Shown piece by piece: positions 17,273 through 27,500 of a stretch of 52,818 nt of DNA (the first letter of the stretch is position 1; every line of letters starts with the position of its first letter). The notes beneath the pieces were generated by a model that saw only the letters and a list, made by a program, of their open reading frames with translations, made no database searches and was not told where the DNA came from. Source of the DNA: Candidatus Latescibacterota bacterium (GTDB taxonomy: Bacteria > Latescibacterota > UBA2968 > UBA8231). The stretch covers positions 1 through 52,818 of the forward strand of contig JAJEIO010000016.1 of assembly GCA_022827835.1 (NCBI GenBank). The letters run 5' to 3'. A program made the translations under genes and the position numbers.

Positions 17273-17938
17273 GTGAGCGGTCAATCTGCTCTGATCGTCG
17301 GCAACGGCGAGCCGCCTTCCCGGGAATTATTCGCCTCCTGCGCCCGAGAAGCCGAGCTGATCTTGTGTGCCGATGGCGGGGCTAATACTGCCTCGGCGTA
17401 CGGGTACGCGCCCGATTACATCGTTGGCGACCTCGACTCGGTTAGCGACCAAAGCAAGGCCGCTCTCGCCGCTGACCGCCTCGTCCTCGTTGACCCCGAG
17501 GGCAATGTGGGCACAGATGGTCAAAAAGTCCTCAACCACGCCGTCGCCTTGGGCGTTACTCAAGCAGTGCTCGTCGGTTTTACGGGACGGCGCACCGATC
17601 ACCTGCTGGGCAATTTGAGTCTGCTCAAGGCTTTTGCCGATCTCCTCGCCTTGCGCATAGTAGATGACTATTGCGACATCCGCCTCATCGACCGCTGCAT
17701 CCGCTTCCGCGCCGCTATTGGTCAGAAAATTTCCCTGTGCCCGCTCGATGGCGCAGCGGAAGGTATTGAGACGTTTGGATTAAAATGGCCCTTGCGGTCC
17801 GAAAGCCTGATCCCGGGCGTGCGCAAGGGCATCTCTAATGAGGTGGTGGACAATCCGGTCGAGATCAGGGTGGGGCGCGGCGATCTGCTGTTGTGCGTGC
17901 AGCGGGAGGGAGGTGCTGGCGAAATTTTGGTGGGATGA
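17273..17938 (+). CDS. thiN: Thiamine pyrophosphokinase
   Basis: A 221-aa cytosolic enzyme converting thiamine plus ATP to thiamine pyrophosphate plus AMP. The family motifs are in order: LIVGNGE, CADGGANTASAYG, PDYIVGDLDSVSDQ, DGQKVLNHA (the TD.K.L region, here with Gly-Thr-Asp-Gly before it), GFTGRRTDHLLGNLSLL, and the C-terminal GISNEV. The start is GTG at 17273, 4 bases after the receptor stop, so the two genes are one transcript under the TPP riboswitch. Together they salvage external thiamine. The inner-membrane PnuT-type transporter commonly sandwiched between such genes is absent here. Confidence 0.94.
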   Translation: MSGQSALIVGNGEPPSRELFASCAREAELILCADGGANTASAYGYAPDYIVGDLDSVSDQSKAALAADRLVLVDPEGNVGTDGQKVLNHAVALGVTQAVLVGFTGRRTDHLLGNLSLLKAFADLLALRIVDDYCDIRLIDRCIRFRAAIGQKISLCPLDGAAEGIETFGLKWPLRSESLIPGVRKGISNEVVDNPVEIRVGRGDLLLCVQREGGAGEILVG

Positions 17939-17972
17939 GTAGGTTGTCTGCTGCGTAGAAAGGAGAATTACC

Positions 17973-19049
17973 ATGCAGAAGCACACAGTAGCTATCATCG
18001 GTCTCGGGCGCATGGGCAGCACCATTGACGACGAAGGGCACGGCGACGTGCCCTATTCGGTCGCGGCCGCGACTCGGGCGAGCGAACGGCTGGAACTCGT
18101 GGCCGGAGCGGACCTCCTGCCGGATAAGCGCGATGCGTTTCAAAGTCGCTGGGGAGTAGCTGTGTACGAGGACTTCCGCGACATGATTGACCGCGAAGAG
18201 CCAGACATCGTGGCCATCTGCACGGCGGCTTGTTTGCCCAAACCCGCCAGAGAGGCCCCGGACGCGAGTTTTCGCGGCGACTCGCACGCCGACCTAGCAG
18301 TGGCAGTGGCCGATCTGGGCGTGCCGATGATCTACCTCGAAAAGGCCATGGCCAGCTCGATGGAGCGCGCCGACGAAATCCGCGATGCTGTAAAGCGCAA
18401 CAACACACTCTTCAACACGGGCGTTCTGCGCCGCTTTGACAACCGCTACGATGTGGTCAAAGACGCGGTCGCCGCCGGTCAGGTCGGCGAGGTGCGAGCC
18501 GTGATTCACTACGCCGGTTCCAGCCTGATGCACGGGCACATCCATTCGATCGACACGGTGTCCTATCTCATCGGCGATCCGGCGATTGAAGCTGTGCGCG
18601 GCGAGCTTTTGCCTCGCGGCTTGCAAGTCGAGGGCAATCACATTCCGGCCGATCCCTCGGCCACCTATCAACTGCGCTTTGCCAACGGCGTCGAGGCGTG
18701 GTCTATTCCAGCGGCCCCGTGGGAATTCGAGGTCATCGGCTCGGAGGGAGCGATTCGCTCGTGCAATAATGGGACCAACGTTTTACTGCGCCAGCCCGGC
18801 ACTATGCAGGGACGGAACGCCTTGTGGGAGGAGGTGCCCGTCGATCTGGTGACGCCGCGCAGTACTACGCAGTGCTGCTTGGAGGATTTGGTCGCGGCGC
18901 GCGAATCCGGCCAACCCACGCGCGGCCACATCGACGTGACGCACCACATCACAGAAGCCACCATCGCCGTTGCTGAGAGCCATCGCCAGGGCGGCGCTTG
19001 GGTGGAGTTGCCGCTGCCTGCGCGCGACTTGTACATTTTTCACGTCTAG
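17973..19049 (+). CDS. Gfo/Idh/MocA-family oxidoreductase
   Basis: A 358-aa NAD(P)-dependent oxidoreductase with AAAGGAGA upstream of its ATG. The Rossmann motif is AIIGLGRMGS (residues 7-16). The family's EKP-like motif is present as YLEKAMASS. The C-terminal beta-sheet domain follows (EVRAVIHYAGSSLMHGHIHSIDTVSYLIGD). A short insertion near residues 88-108 (CLPKPAREAPDASFRGDSHA region) replaces the usual T-P-x-H loop. These enzymes oxidise or reduce sugars and cyclitols; the substrate is unknown. The gene starts 34 bases after thiN in the same direction and may be on the riboswitch-controlled transcript. Confidence 0.92.
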   Translation: MQKHTVAIIGLGRMGSTIDDEGHGDVPYSVAAATRASERLELVAGADLLPDKRDAFQSRWGVAVYEDFRDMIDREEPDIVAICTAACLPKPAREAPDASFRGDSHADLAVAVADLGVPMIYLEKAMASSMERADEIRDAVKRNNTLFNTGVLRRFDNRYDVVKDAVAAGQVGEVRAVIHYAGSSLMHGHIHSIDTVSYLIGDPAIEAVRGELLPRGLQVEGNHIPADPSATYQLRFANGVEAWSIPAAPWEFEVIGSEGAIRSCNNGTNVLLRQPGTMQGRNALWEEVPVDLVTPRSTTQCCLEDLVAARESGQPTRGHIDVTHHITEATIAVAESHRQGGAWVELPLPARDLYIFHV

Positions 19050-19091
19050 CGACGAGATACCCCACGACTCGCTTACCACTAGAGGATACAC

Positions 19092-19877
19092 ATGCTAAAA
19101 GCAGGCATATTTCTCGATATGGAAAATCTCAATCGCTGCGGTGGCCACGGCATCCAATTTCGCCAGATCAAGGCTCTGGTGGAGGCGCAGCAGGCGGTTG
19201 TGGTGCGGGCCAATGCCTATATGGCCGTTGACCGCGAGCGCGAAAACATGGACCCAGAGTACCGCCAAAAAAGAGAAACGTATCGCAATCGAGCGCGGCG
19301 GGAGGGCTACCACCTCATACTCAAGGAAGTGCGGCGCTATCTGACTACGGAAGGCGAGACCATCGTCAAGGCCGACGCCGATCTAGAGCTGGCGATCGAT
19401 GCCCTGTTGCAGTCGGAGAATTTGGATTACGTGCTGTTGGGCACGGGCGATGGCGATTTTGTGCGCTTGGTGCGCGCTCTGCAAAACCGGGGCAAGCGGG
19501 TCGATCTGTTGTCTTTTATGAACACCAGCACCCAACTGCGCCAAGAAGTAGATTACCACTTTTCTGGGTACTTGGTGCCCGGCATTCTGTTCCCTGAGCG
19601 CGGTCCAACCCAGCGTCTGCGCGGCATCCTCCACGCGGTCAACGAGGAGAAAGGCTACGGGTTCTTGACCGCGCAGACCGACTTGGGGCTGGACACCACA
19701 CGCGAGGATATTTTTCTGCACATTACCGATCTGCGCACGGCCAGAGGTGGGGTGGTGTCCAACGCGGACTTTGCCCAGTTGAGGATGCGGGGCGCGGTCA
19801 TCGAGTTTGAGATGGAGGACGAGGGCGACCGGAAAAAGGCCGTCAATGCCGTGGAATTCCGGCCGGAGTTGCTGTGA
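19092..19877 (+). CDS. NYN (PIN-like) ribonuclease domain fused to a cold-shock domain
   Basis: A 261-aa protein. Residues 1-165 are a LabA/DUF88-type NYN domain with the acidic metal-binding residues visible: Asp9 (IFLDMENLN), Asp95/Asp97 (KADADLELAID), Asp120/Asp122 (LGTGDGDFVRLV). Residues about 175-261 are a cold-shock OB-fold: LRGILHAVNEEKGYGFLTA contains the RNP1-like KGYGF, and EDIFLHITDL is the RNP2-like strand. The combination suggests an RNA-binding endonuclease acting on single-stranded RNA (inference from family roles). An AGAGGA site precedes the ATG. It lies 42 bases after the oxidoreductase and 10 bases before the SGNH gene. Confidence 0.9.
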   Translation: MLKAGIFLDMENLNRCGGHGIQFRQIKALVEAQQAVVVRANAYMAVDRERENMDPEYRQKRETYRNRARREGYHLILKEVRRYLTTEGETIVKADADLELAIDALLQSENLDYVLLGTGDGDFVRLVRALQNRGKRVDLLSFMNTSTQLRQEVDYHFSGYLVPGILFPERGPTQRLRGILHAVNEEKGYGFLTAQTDLGLDTTREDIFLHITDLRTARGGVVSNADFAQLRMRGAVIEFEMEDEGDRKKAVNAVEFRPELL

Positions 19878-19887
19878 GGCGAAGACG

Positions 19888-20619
19888 ATGAAGAAGGACT
19901 GGTGCGCCGAGGAGTTTCGCTGCATGGTCGCCCTCGGTGAGAGCACCACTGCTGGCGGCTGGAGCACCGCCCCTGATCGCTGCTGGGTGCCTCTCTTGGG
20001 CGCGCTCATCAACGACTTTCAGACCGCGCCTATGCGGGTTGTCAACTCTGGAATCGGCGCCAACCTCATCGCCAGGCGCAGCCCGGCGTACGAGGAGAGC
20101 GGCAAGCCGGCGGCCGACGAGCGTCTCGACAAACACGTCCTCTCCCACGACCCCGACCTGCTCGCGATCTCCTACGGCCTCAACGACGCCCGGGGCGGTA
20201 CGCCATTGGCCCAGTTTTGCGAGGATCTCGTCCTGCTCGTAGGGCGCGTGCGCCAACGCGGGAATCCGCTCATTCTATTGCTCGGGCCCTACTTCATGAC
20301 CGACTTCACCGTCGGGGGGAAGACCTGGAGCCACGCCGATCTGCTCCTGTTCAGGCGCTTCAACGCGGCCACGGCCGAGGTGGCGGCACAACTCGACTGT
20401 CTGTACGTCGATCTGCTGGCCGCGAGCGGTGAAGCGCCTTGGATGGTCCACTACGACGGCGTGCACCAAAACGACCTCGGCCACCGGATCGTCGCCAACC
20501 GCATCTTCGAGGTGCTCGCCCAAAATTGTTCCTGCTTGGCGAAGCGGACCCGGCAGGCCGAGCAGAGCAGTCCGAGGTGGAGGGACGAGTCGGTGCTGAA
20601 GTCCGACTACGGTTTCTGA
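19888..20619 (+). CDS. SGNH/GDSL-family hydrolase
   Basis: A 243-aa esterase-like protein starting at the ATG at 19888. The SGNH blocks are: block I VALGESTTAGG with Ser19 as nucleophile (GES instead of GDS), block II Gly in NSGIGAN, block III Asn in YGLND, block V Asp and His in DGVHQNDLGH. No signal peptide is seen, so it is probably cytoplasmic. Substrates of this superfamily include acylated sugars, lipids and thioesters; nothing here narrows it. It is 10 bases after the NYN gene and converges with the minus-strand PhyH gene, whose stop is only 3 bases away. Confidence 0.88.
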   Translation: MKKDWCAEEFRCMVALGESTTAGGWSTAPDRCWVPLLGALINDFQTAPMRVVNSGIGANLIARRSPAYEESGKPAADERLDKHVLSHDPDLLAISYGLNDARGGTPLAQFCEDLVLLVGRVRQRGNPLILLLGPYFMTDFTVGGKTWSHADLLLFRRFNAATAEVAAQLDCLYVDLLAASGEAPWMVHYDGVHQNDLGHRIVANRIFEVLAQNCSCLAKRTRQAEQSSPRWRDESVLKSDYGF

Positions 20620-20622
20620 GCG

Positions 20623-21465
20623 TCACCCCCGCGACGGCTCGGCGTTTTCCCGCCGATGGCGCTGATGCACTTCCGCCATCTTGAAGTCGTTGTCTATGAC
20701 TTGCTGCAAATGCACCATGCGCTCTGGCCCGGCGGTGCGCAACATGGCCTCTCCGTGGATGCGGTCAATCCAGAACCGCCCCTCGTTGGCCAGCGCGTTC
20801 TGGAAGTCCGCTAGGCGCTCGTCGGGCACGTGTTCGTAAAAATTCATGGTGTACATGCGCCGCCGCTGCGAGCCGCCGAAAGCGGCGTGTTTGGTATTGT
20901 GCCAAAATACGACAATGTCGCCCGGCTGGGTCTCCACCACTTGACATGGCAATTGATTGGGCGCTACTCCCCACGCTGATTCGCTGTCGGGCAGGGCCTC
21001 TTGCAGGCCGTCGGCATAGGCATCGCCGCAGTGATGACTGCCCGGAATGATGCGCACTGCGCCCGTGTCCTGGGTCAGCGGATCTAGGTAAAAAGCGATC
21101 TTGATGCTGGGAATGCGCTCGCCGCTATACCCATCCGAATGCCAGCGCGTATCGCCGACGTAGAAATTGCCGTCGCCGCTGGTGTAGTTGAAATCATCGC
21201 CCAAAATGCTGGCGGCAATGTCGTGGATGCGCGGATCGTCGAGCAAGCTGCTCAGGTATTCGCTCTGGTCGGGGAAGGGTACGATGCACGAGCGTGCCCG
21301 CCCTTCGTGCTGTTCGCCATGGTGCCCGCCGCCGTGTGCGGCCCACACAGCCTCGAATTCCTCGATAATGCGGTCGATGCAATCGGCCATGAGGCCGGGG
21401 AAGTACAGGTAGCCGAAGGTATTGAAATAATTGAGCTGTTGTTCGCTCAGGCGCGTCTCGGACAT
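20623..21465 (-). CDS. Phytanoyl-CoA dioxygenase family (PhyH) oxygenase
   Basis: A 280-aa Fe(II)/2-oxoglutarate enzyme with GGAGG just before its ATG. It begins with LSEQQLNYFNTFGYLYFPGLM, the usual PhyH opening. The triad is His109-x-Asp111 (RWHSDGYSG) and His193 (HNTKHAAFGGS), with Arg201-203 available for 2-oxoglutarate (RRRMYTMNFYEH). GAVRIIPGSHH is a typical family segment. It is only distantly similar to the PhyH protein at 10748 and is not a recent duplicate. It is 64 bases downstream of the giant autotransporter gene in the same direction. Substrate unknown. Confidence 0.93.
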   Translation of the reverse strand: MSETRLSEQQLNYFNTFGYLYFPGLMADCIDRIIEEFEAVWAAHGGGHHGEQHEGRARSCIVPFPDQSEYLSSLLDDPRIHDIAASILGDDFNYTSGDGNFYVGDTRWHSDGYSGERIPSIKIAFYLDPLTQDTGAVRIIPGSHHCGDAYADGLQEALPDSESAWGVAPNQLPCQVVETQPGDIVVFWHNTKHAAFGGSQRRRMYTMNFYEHVPDERLADFQNALANEGRFWIDRIHGEAMLRTAGPERMVHLQQVIDNDFKMAEVHQRHRRENAEPSRG

Positions 21466-21529
21466 GGTATTCCTCCAGATTATTCCTCTATGATCGCTTC
21501 TGCTGGAGAAGGGCGCAACTGGGGAAGGC

Positions 21530-24500
21530 TTACCAGTACAGGGTGCTGCGCAACTTGAACTCGTGACTAGACCAAGCCGTTGTGCGCTCGCGGTGCTCGG
21601 CGACTAGATCCACGCGCAACGACTGCTCCACGCGCAGCCGCCCGCCCACGCCATAAGTGTGCGTATCTCGGCCCGACGCGATACGGGCATACGGAGTTAG
21701 CAGACCGCCCAATGCGTCTAGGCCGTACCCCAACTCTGCGTCGAATAGACCGGCCTCGGTAGCTTGGGTGGATTGTGTCAAATCCGCCGCGCTGCGCTGC
21801 GACCAGAGGCGATTCATTCCGCTCGTCGCAGTTCCCCAAGACGAGTGCATCCGCAGCGACGGCCCCCGACCTAATGCGCCCGGGTCTATGTTGAGCGAGC
21901 CGCCTACACCCCATTCCTCATAGCCGGTGGCCTGATGCACTAGCAGCCGCCGCGCCGTCGCCTGTAGCGCTACGCCCCGCTGCAAGTGGGTGTAGCCCAA
22001 GCTGCCGCCCACTTCCAGACCCAGCCCGGTCTCTGCGTCGCCGCCGTCGTGGCGCATCCCCACTTCCAGCGATGGCCTCATCCGGCCAGAGTCCAACTCC
22101 ACGGGGCGGCCTCCTTCCAGTAGGAGGCGCAATCGGCTTGTCATGGTTTCTAGCGCTGGCTGGACCGCGGCATCCGCGTCCGTTTGCACCAAGAAGGCAT
22201 CCGACTTTAGCGCCACGTCGAAGTCGGACGATTCTGTCGATGACAGCAAAGTGCCTCGCGTGCCCAATCCTCCCATCTTCATCCCGATATCAGTGTCGGG
22301 ACGATCTCCTATTCGTTCCATCTGACCGCGTCCATAGCCGAGCAAACCCCACGTTGACAGCCGCTCGGTCACTGCGACGCGCAGATAGGGATGCACGCTC
22401 GTCAGATAGGTTCCCAATTCGCCTTTGCGGAAAGCCTCTTCGGCCGTGTGTACGTCGAACTCGCCGGTGCCCAAGCTGTGCGCTACCGCTAGACCTGCCA
22501 GCATCCGGCCCTGTTGCCGATCGACGCCGAGCAGGGCCGTCACCGGACCGCCGATAAGCGATAAATCGGCCTCCTCGCTCCTGAAGCGGGTCGTCGCTCC
22601 CCGACCCCAAGCTGTCCAGCGGCCATCCCGCTCTTCGTCGGTCGCGGCCGATAATTGGAAAGAACTCCGCGATATAATGTCCGCAAAGGAACTTCTCGTC
22701 AGACTATAAAAGGGATGCTGGGAGAGGACATCTGAGAGGGAAGAATTCTTGGGCGGATCAATCGGGCCCTGCCCACGTTCGGACATCGCCGCCAACGTCA
22801 CCCGCTGACCGCCCACTGTCAGATGTGCGCCGCCACCAGACCGATCTGTCAGGCGGTTCGAGATCGCGTCCATTATTTGGCTAGCCGCCGTCCGCCCGAA
22901 CCGCGCCAGCCACGCCTTTTCCACCGAGGGATCGTCGTCGGTGATGGTCCCTGTGGCTGTATCGTTGGCTATTGTCGCATTGGTCAGATTGCTCAACGCG
23001 ATGGTGAACGTTTCGTCGCCTTCATCCAGTGCGTCGTTGAACACCACCACCGCGATGGTCGCCTCGGTCTGGCCGGGTGCGAAGGTCAGGCTGCCTTCTG
23101 CCGCTGTGTAGTCTGCGTCCGCCGTCGCCGTGCCGTCGGCCGTTGTCCAATCGACCGTTATCGCAAAACTGCTGACTGCTCCTATCGTTACGGCAAAGCT
23201 AATTTCCCGGTCGCCTTCGGCTGCCTCCGCATCGGCGATGGTCAGGGCCGGTGCAGCATCGTTGTCGGCGATTGTGCCGGTGGCCTCGGCTTCGTCCAAG
23301 GTCGCATTCGCTGGATTGCTCAAGGCGATGGTGAAGGTCTCGTCGGCTTCGTCCAAGTCGTCGTCTAACAACGGGACGGTAATCGTCTGCTCTGTTTCCA
23401 AGGCGTCGAAGCTCAGTGTGCCCGTCGTCTCCGCGTAGTCGGTTCCTTTGGTCGCCGTGCCGTCGGCCGTTGTCCAATCGACCGTTACTTCAAGGCTGCT
23501 GGCCACGTTCAGCCGCACAGTGAAGGTGATTTCCCCGTCGCTTTCTGTGGCGCTCGCGTCGGCTATGGTTAGCGCCGGGGTGTCGTCTTCGGTGATCGTT
23601 ACCTCGACGTTTGCGGCGGCTAGGCCTTCGTAGTCGCCGCCGCTAACTGTGTGCGTCAGCACTACTGGTTCGTCGGCTACCGCATCGTCGTCGTGGGCGG
23701 CGGTGACCGCGAACGTCTGCGTCTCGTTCCAGTTGGCCGCGGTAAACGTCAACGTCGCTGGAGCTACTGACACCTCCGCGTTCTCCGGCATCTGTATTGC
23801 AACCGTTACGTCTGCCGCTGGTTCGGTGTCCAGCACCACCGTGTAGATTTCCTCATCGCCTTCTGGAACCGTTAACGCCGTTACCGAGATCGTCACGCCT
23901 GGGGTATCGTCTTCGGTGATGGTCACTTCGACATCTGCGGCGGCTAGGCCTTCGTAGTCGCCACCGCTGACGGTATGCGTCAGCACCACCGAATCATCGG
24001 CTACCGCATCGTCGTCGTGGGCGGCGGTTACTGTTACTGTCTGCGATGTATTCCAGTTGTCTGTGGTGAAGATCAGTGCCGTTGGGGCCACCGTAATGTC
24101 CATGTTGTCGGGTACTTGTACGGCGACGATCACATCCGCTGTCGGTTCGGTGTCCAGCACTGCGGTGTAGGTTTCTTCACCGCCTTCTTGGACTTCCAAC
24201 GCGGTGATTGAGATTGTCACGCTTGGGGTATCGTCTTCGGTGATAGTCACCTCGACCTGTGCAGCCGTTACGCCCTCGTAGTCGCCGCCGCTGACGGTGT
24301 GCGTCAGCGTTACCGGCTCGTCGGCTACTGCGTCGGCATCCTGAGCGGCGGAGACGGTTACTGTCTGCGGTGTATTCCAGTTGTCCGCGGTGAAGGTCAA
24401 CTCGGTTTGATCTATGGTAATGTCCACGCTGTCGGGTACCTGTATGGCGATGGTTACGTCTGCCGTTGGCTCGGTGTCCAGCACTACGGTGTAGATTTCC

Positions 24501-27500
24501 TCATCACCTTCTGAGACTTCCAACGCGGTAGTTGAGATCGTCACGCCTGGGGTGTCGTCTTCGGTGATGGTTACCTCGACGTTTGCGGCGGTTACGTCTT
24601 CGTAGTCGCCGCCGCTGACGGTGTGCGTCAGCGTTACCGGCTCGTCGGCTACTGCGTCGTCATCCTGAGCGGCGGAGACGGTTACTGTCTGTGGTGTATT
24701 CCAGTTGTCTGTGGTGAAGATCAGCTCGGTTTGATCTACGGTAATGTCCACGTTGTCGGGCACCTGTATGGCGATGGTTACGTCCGCCGTTGGCTCGGTG
24801 TCCAGCACTGCGGTGTAGGTTTCTTCATCGCCTTCTTGGACTTCCAGCGCGGTGCTTGAGATCGTCACGTTTGGGGTATCGTCTTCGGTGGTGGTCACTT
24901 CGACCTGTGCAGCCGTTACGCCTTCGTAGTCTCCGCCACTGACGGTATGGGTCAGCCCTACTGGCTCGTCGGCTACCGCGTCGTCGTCATGGGCGGCGGC
25001 GATAGTTACTGTCTGCGGTGTATTCCAGTTGTCTGTGGTGAAGGTCAACTCGGTTTGATCTGCGGTAATGTCCACGTTGTCGGGCACCTGTATCGCGATG
25101 GTCACGTTCGCTGTCGGTTCGGTATCCAGCATCACCGTGTAGGTTCCCTCACCACCTTCTTGGACTTCCAGCGCGGTGCTTGAGATTGTCACGCTTGGGG
25201 TATCGTCTTCGGTGATAGTCACCTCGACCTGTGCAGCCGTTACGCCCTCGTAGTCGCCGCCGCTGACGGTGTGCGTCAGCGTTACCGGCTCGTCGGCTAC
25301 CGCGTCGTCGTCATGGGCGACGATTACTGTTACTGTCTGCGGTGTATTCCAGTTGTCTGTGGTGAAGATCAGCTCGGTTTGATCTGCGGTAATGTCCACG
25401 TTGTCGGGTACCTGTATGGCGATGGTTACGTCTGCCGTCGGCTCGGTGTCCAGCACTGCGGTGTAGGTTTCTTCATCGCCTTCTTGGACTTCCAACGCGG
25501 TGCTTGAGATTGTCACGCTTGGGGTATCGTCTTCGGTGATAGTCACCTCGACGTTTGCAGCCGTTACGCCCTCGTAGTCTCCGCCACTGACGGTATGGGT
25601 CAGCCCTACTGGCTCGTCGGCTACCGCGTCGTCGTCATGGGCGACGATTACTGTTACTGTCTGTGGTGTATTCCAATTGTCTGTGGTGAAGATCAACTCG
25701 GTTTGATCTGCGGTAATGTCCACGTTGTCGGGTACCTGTATGGCGACGGTTACGTCCGCTGTCGGCTCGGTGTCCAGCATCACCATGTAGCGTCCAGTAT
25801 CGCCTTCTTGGACTTCCAGCGCGGTGCTTGAGATCGTCACGCTTGGAGTGTCGTCTTCGGTGGTGGTTACCTCGACGTTTGCGGCGGTCGCGTTCTCGTA
25901 GTCACCGCCACTGACGGTGTGCGTCAGCGTTACCGGCTCGTCGGCTACTGCGTCGGCATCCTGAGCGGCGGAGACGGTTACTGTCTGCGGTGTATTCCAA
26001 TTGTTCGCGGTGAAGGTCAACTCGGTTTGATCTGCGGTAATGTCCACGCTGTCGGGCACCTGTATGGCGATGGTTACGTCCGCTGTTGGCTCCGAAGTCA
26101 GCACCACCGTGTAATTTGCGCTGCCGCCCTCGTCCACCGTCAGTTCGGTCGGGGTCACGGTCGCGCCACGCACATCGTTGTCGGCGACTGGTACCGTCGC
26201 GCTGTCGGATTCGCCCGCTCGGTGGGTCACGCCATCCGCGAGCGTCGCCGTCACCAAGCCGTTTACTTCATCCACGTCATCGTCCACCGTCGCCACCTGA
26301 AGCGTCGCGTTCGACACCCCCACCGCGAACGTCGCCTCGGTGGGGGTCCCAGCCGCGAGGAACGCACCGCGCTCCGTTACTTTTACCAGTACCGTCAACG
26401 GCACAGTCAGGTCACCCACGCGCGTCAGCGTGAACGTCACTGTCTCGCCCTCCTCCACGGCTGTCGGGTCTGCCGCCACGCTGACCACCGGCAGGTCGTT
26501 ATCGACGATTACACTGGTGGCCTCGCCATCTCCGACCGTTGCATTGGAAGCATTGCTCAGCGCGACGGTGAACGTCTCTGCCGCTTCGTCTAGGTCGTCG
26601 TCGATGATGGGCACGCGGATCGTCTGCTGCGTCTCCAAGGCAGAGAAGGTCAACGTTCCGGTTGCCGCCTCGTAATCCGTTCCCGCCGTTGCCGTGCCGT
26701 CGCCGGTCATCCAGTCCACCGTCACCGTCTGGCTGCTGAGCACGCTCAGTCGTACCGCAAACGCCATCTCCTCGTCGCCCTCCGCTGCCACCGCATTGGC
26801 GATCAATAACCTAGGCGTGTCGTCCTCAATAATCGTCACTTCAACGCTATCTGCCGCCACAGCGTCGTAGTCGCCGCCGCTGACTGCATGACGGATCGTC
26901 ACCGGCTCGTCAGCGACGGCGTCGGCGTCCTGAGCCGTGCTCACTGTTACGGTCTGCGCCTGATTCCAATTTTCGGCCGTGAACGTCAAGGCCGTCTCGT
27001 CCACCGTGACTTCCACGTCTTCGGGCACCTGCACAGCCACGGTCACATTCGCCGTCGGCTCCGAAGCCAGTACCACTGTGTAGCTGGCGCTATCGCCCTC
27101 GTCCACCGTCAGTTTGGTCGGGGTCACGGTCGCGCCACGCACATCGTTGTCGGCGACTGGTACCGTCGCGCTGTCGGATTCGCCCGCTCGGTGGGTCACG
27201 CCATCCGCGATCGTCGCTGTCACCAAGCCGTTTACTTCGTCCACGTCATCGTCCACTGTCGCCACTGGAAGTGTGATTATCGCCTCATTTGTCGCGAATG
27301 TCGCCTCAGTGGGTGCTCCGTCGGCGAGGAATGCACTGCGCTCGGTCACGCTCACCGGCACCGTCAGTGGCGCGGTCAGGTCGCCGATGCGCGCCAGCAC
27401 GAACGTCACTGTCTCGCCTTCTTCCACGGCTGTCGGGTCTGCGGCCACTCCCACCACCGGCAGATCGTTGTCGGCGATCACGCCCGTCGCCTTGTCATCT

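Noticed and set aside
23579..26170. CRISPR-like array because of regular repeats
   Set aside because: The repeats are 324 bases, coding and contiguous with no unique spacers of 30-40 bases.
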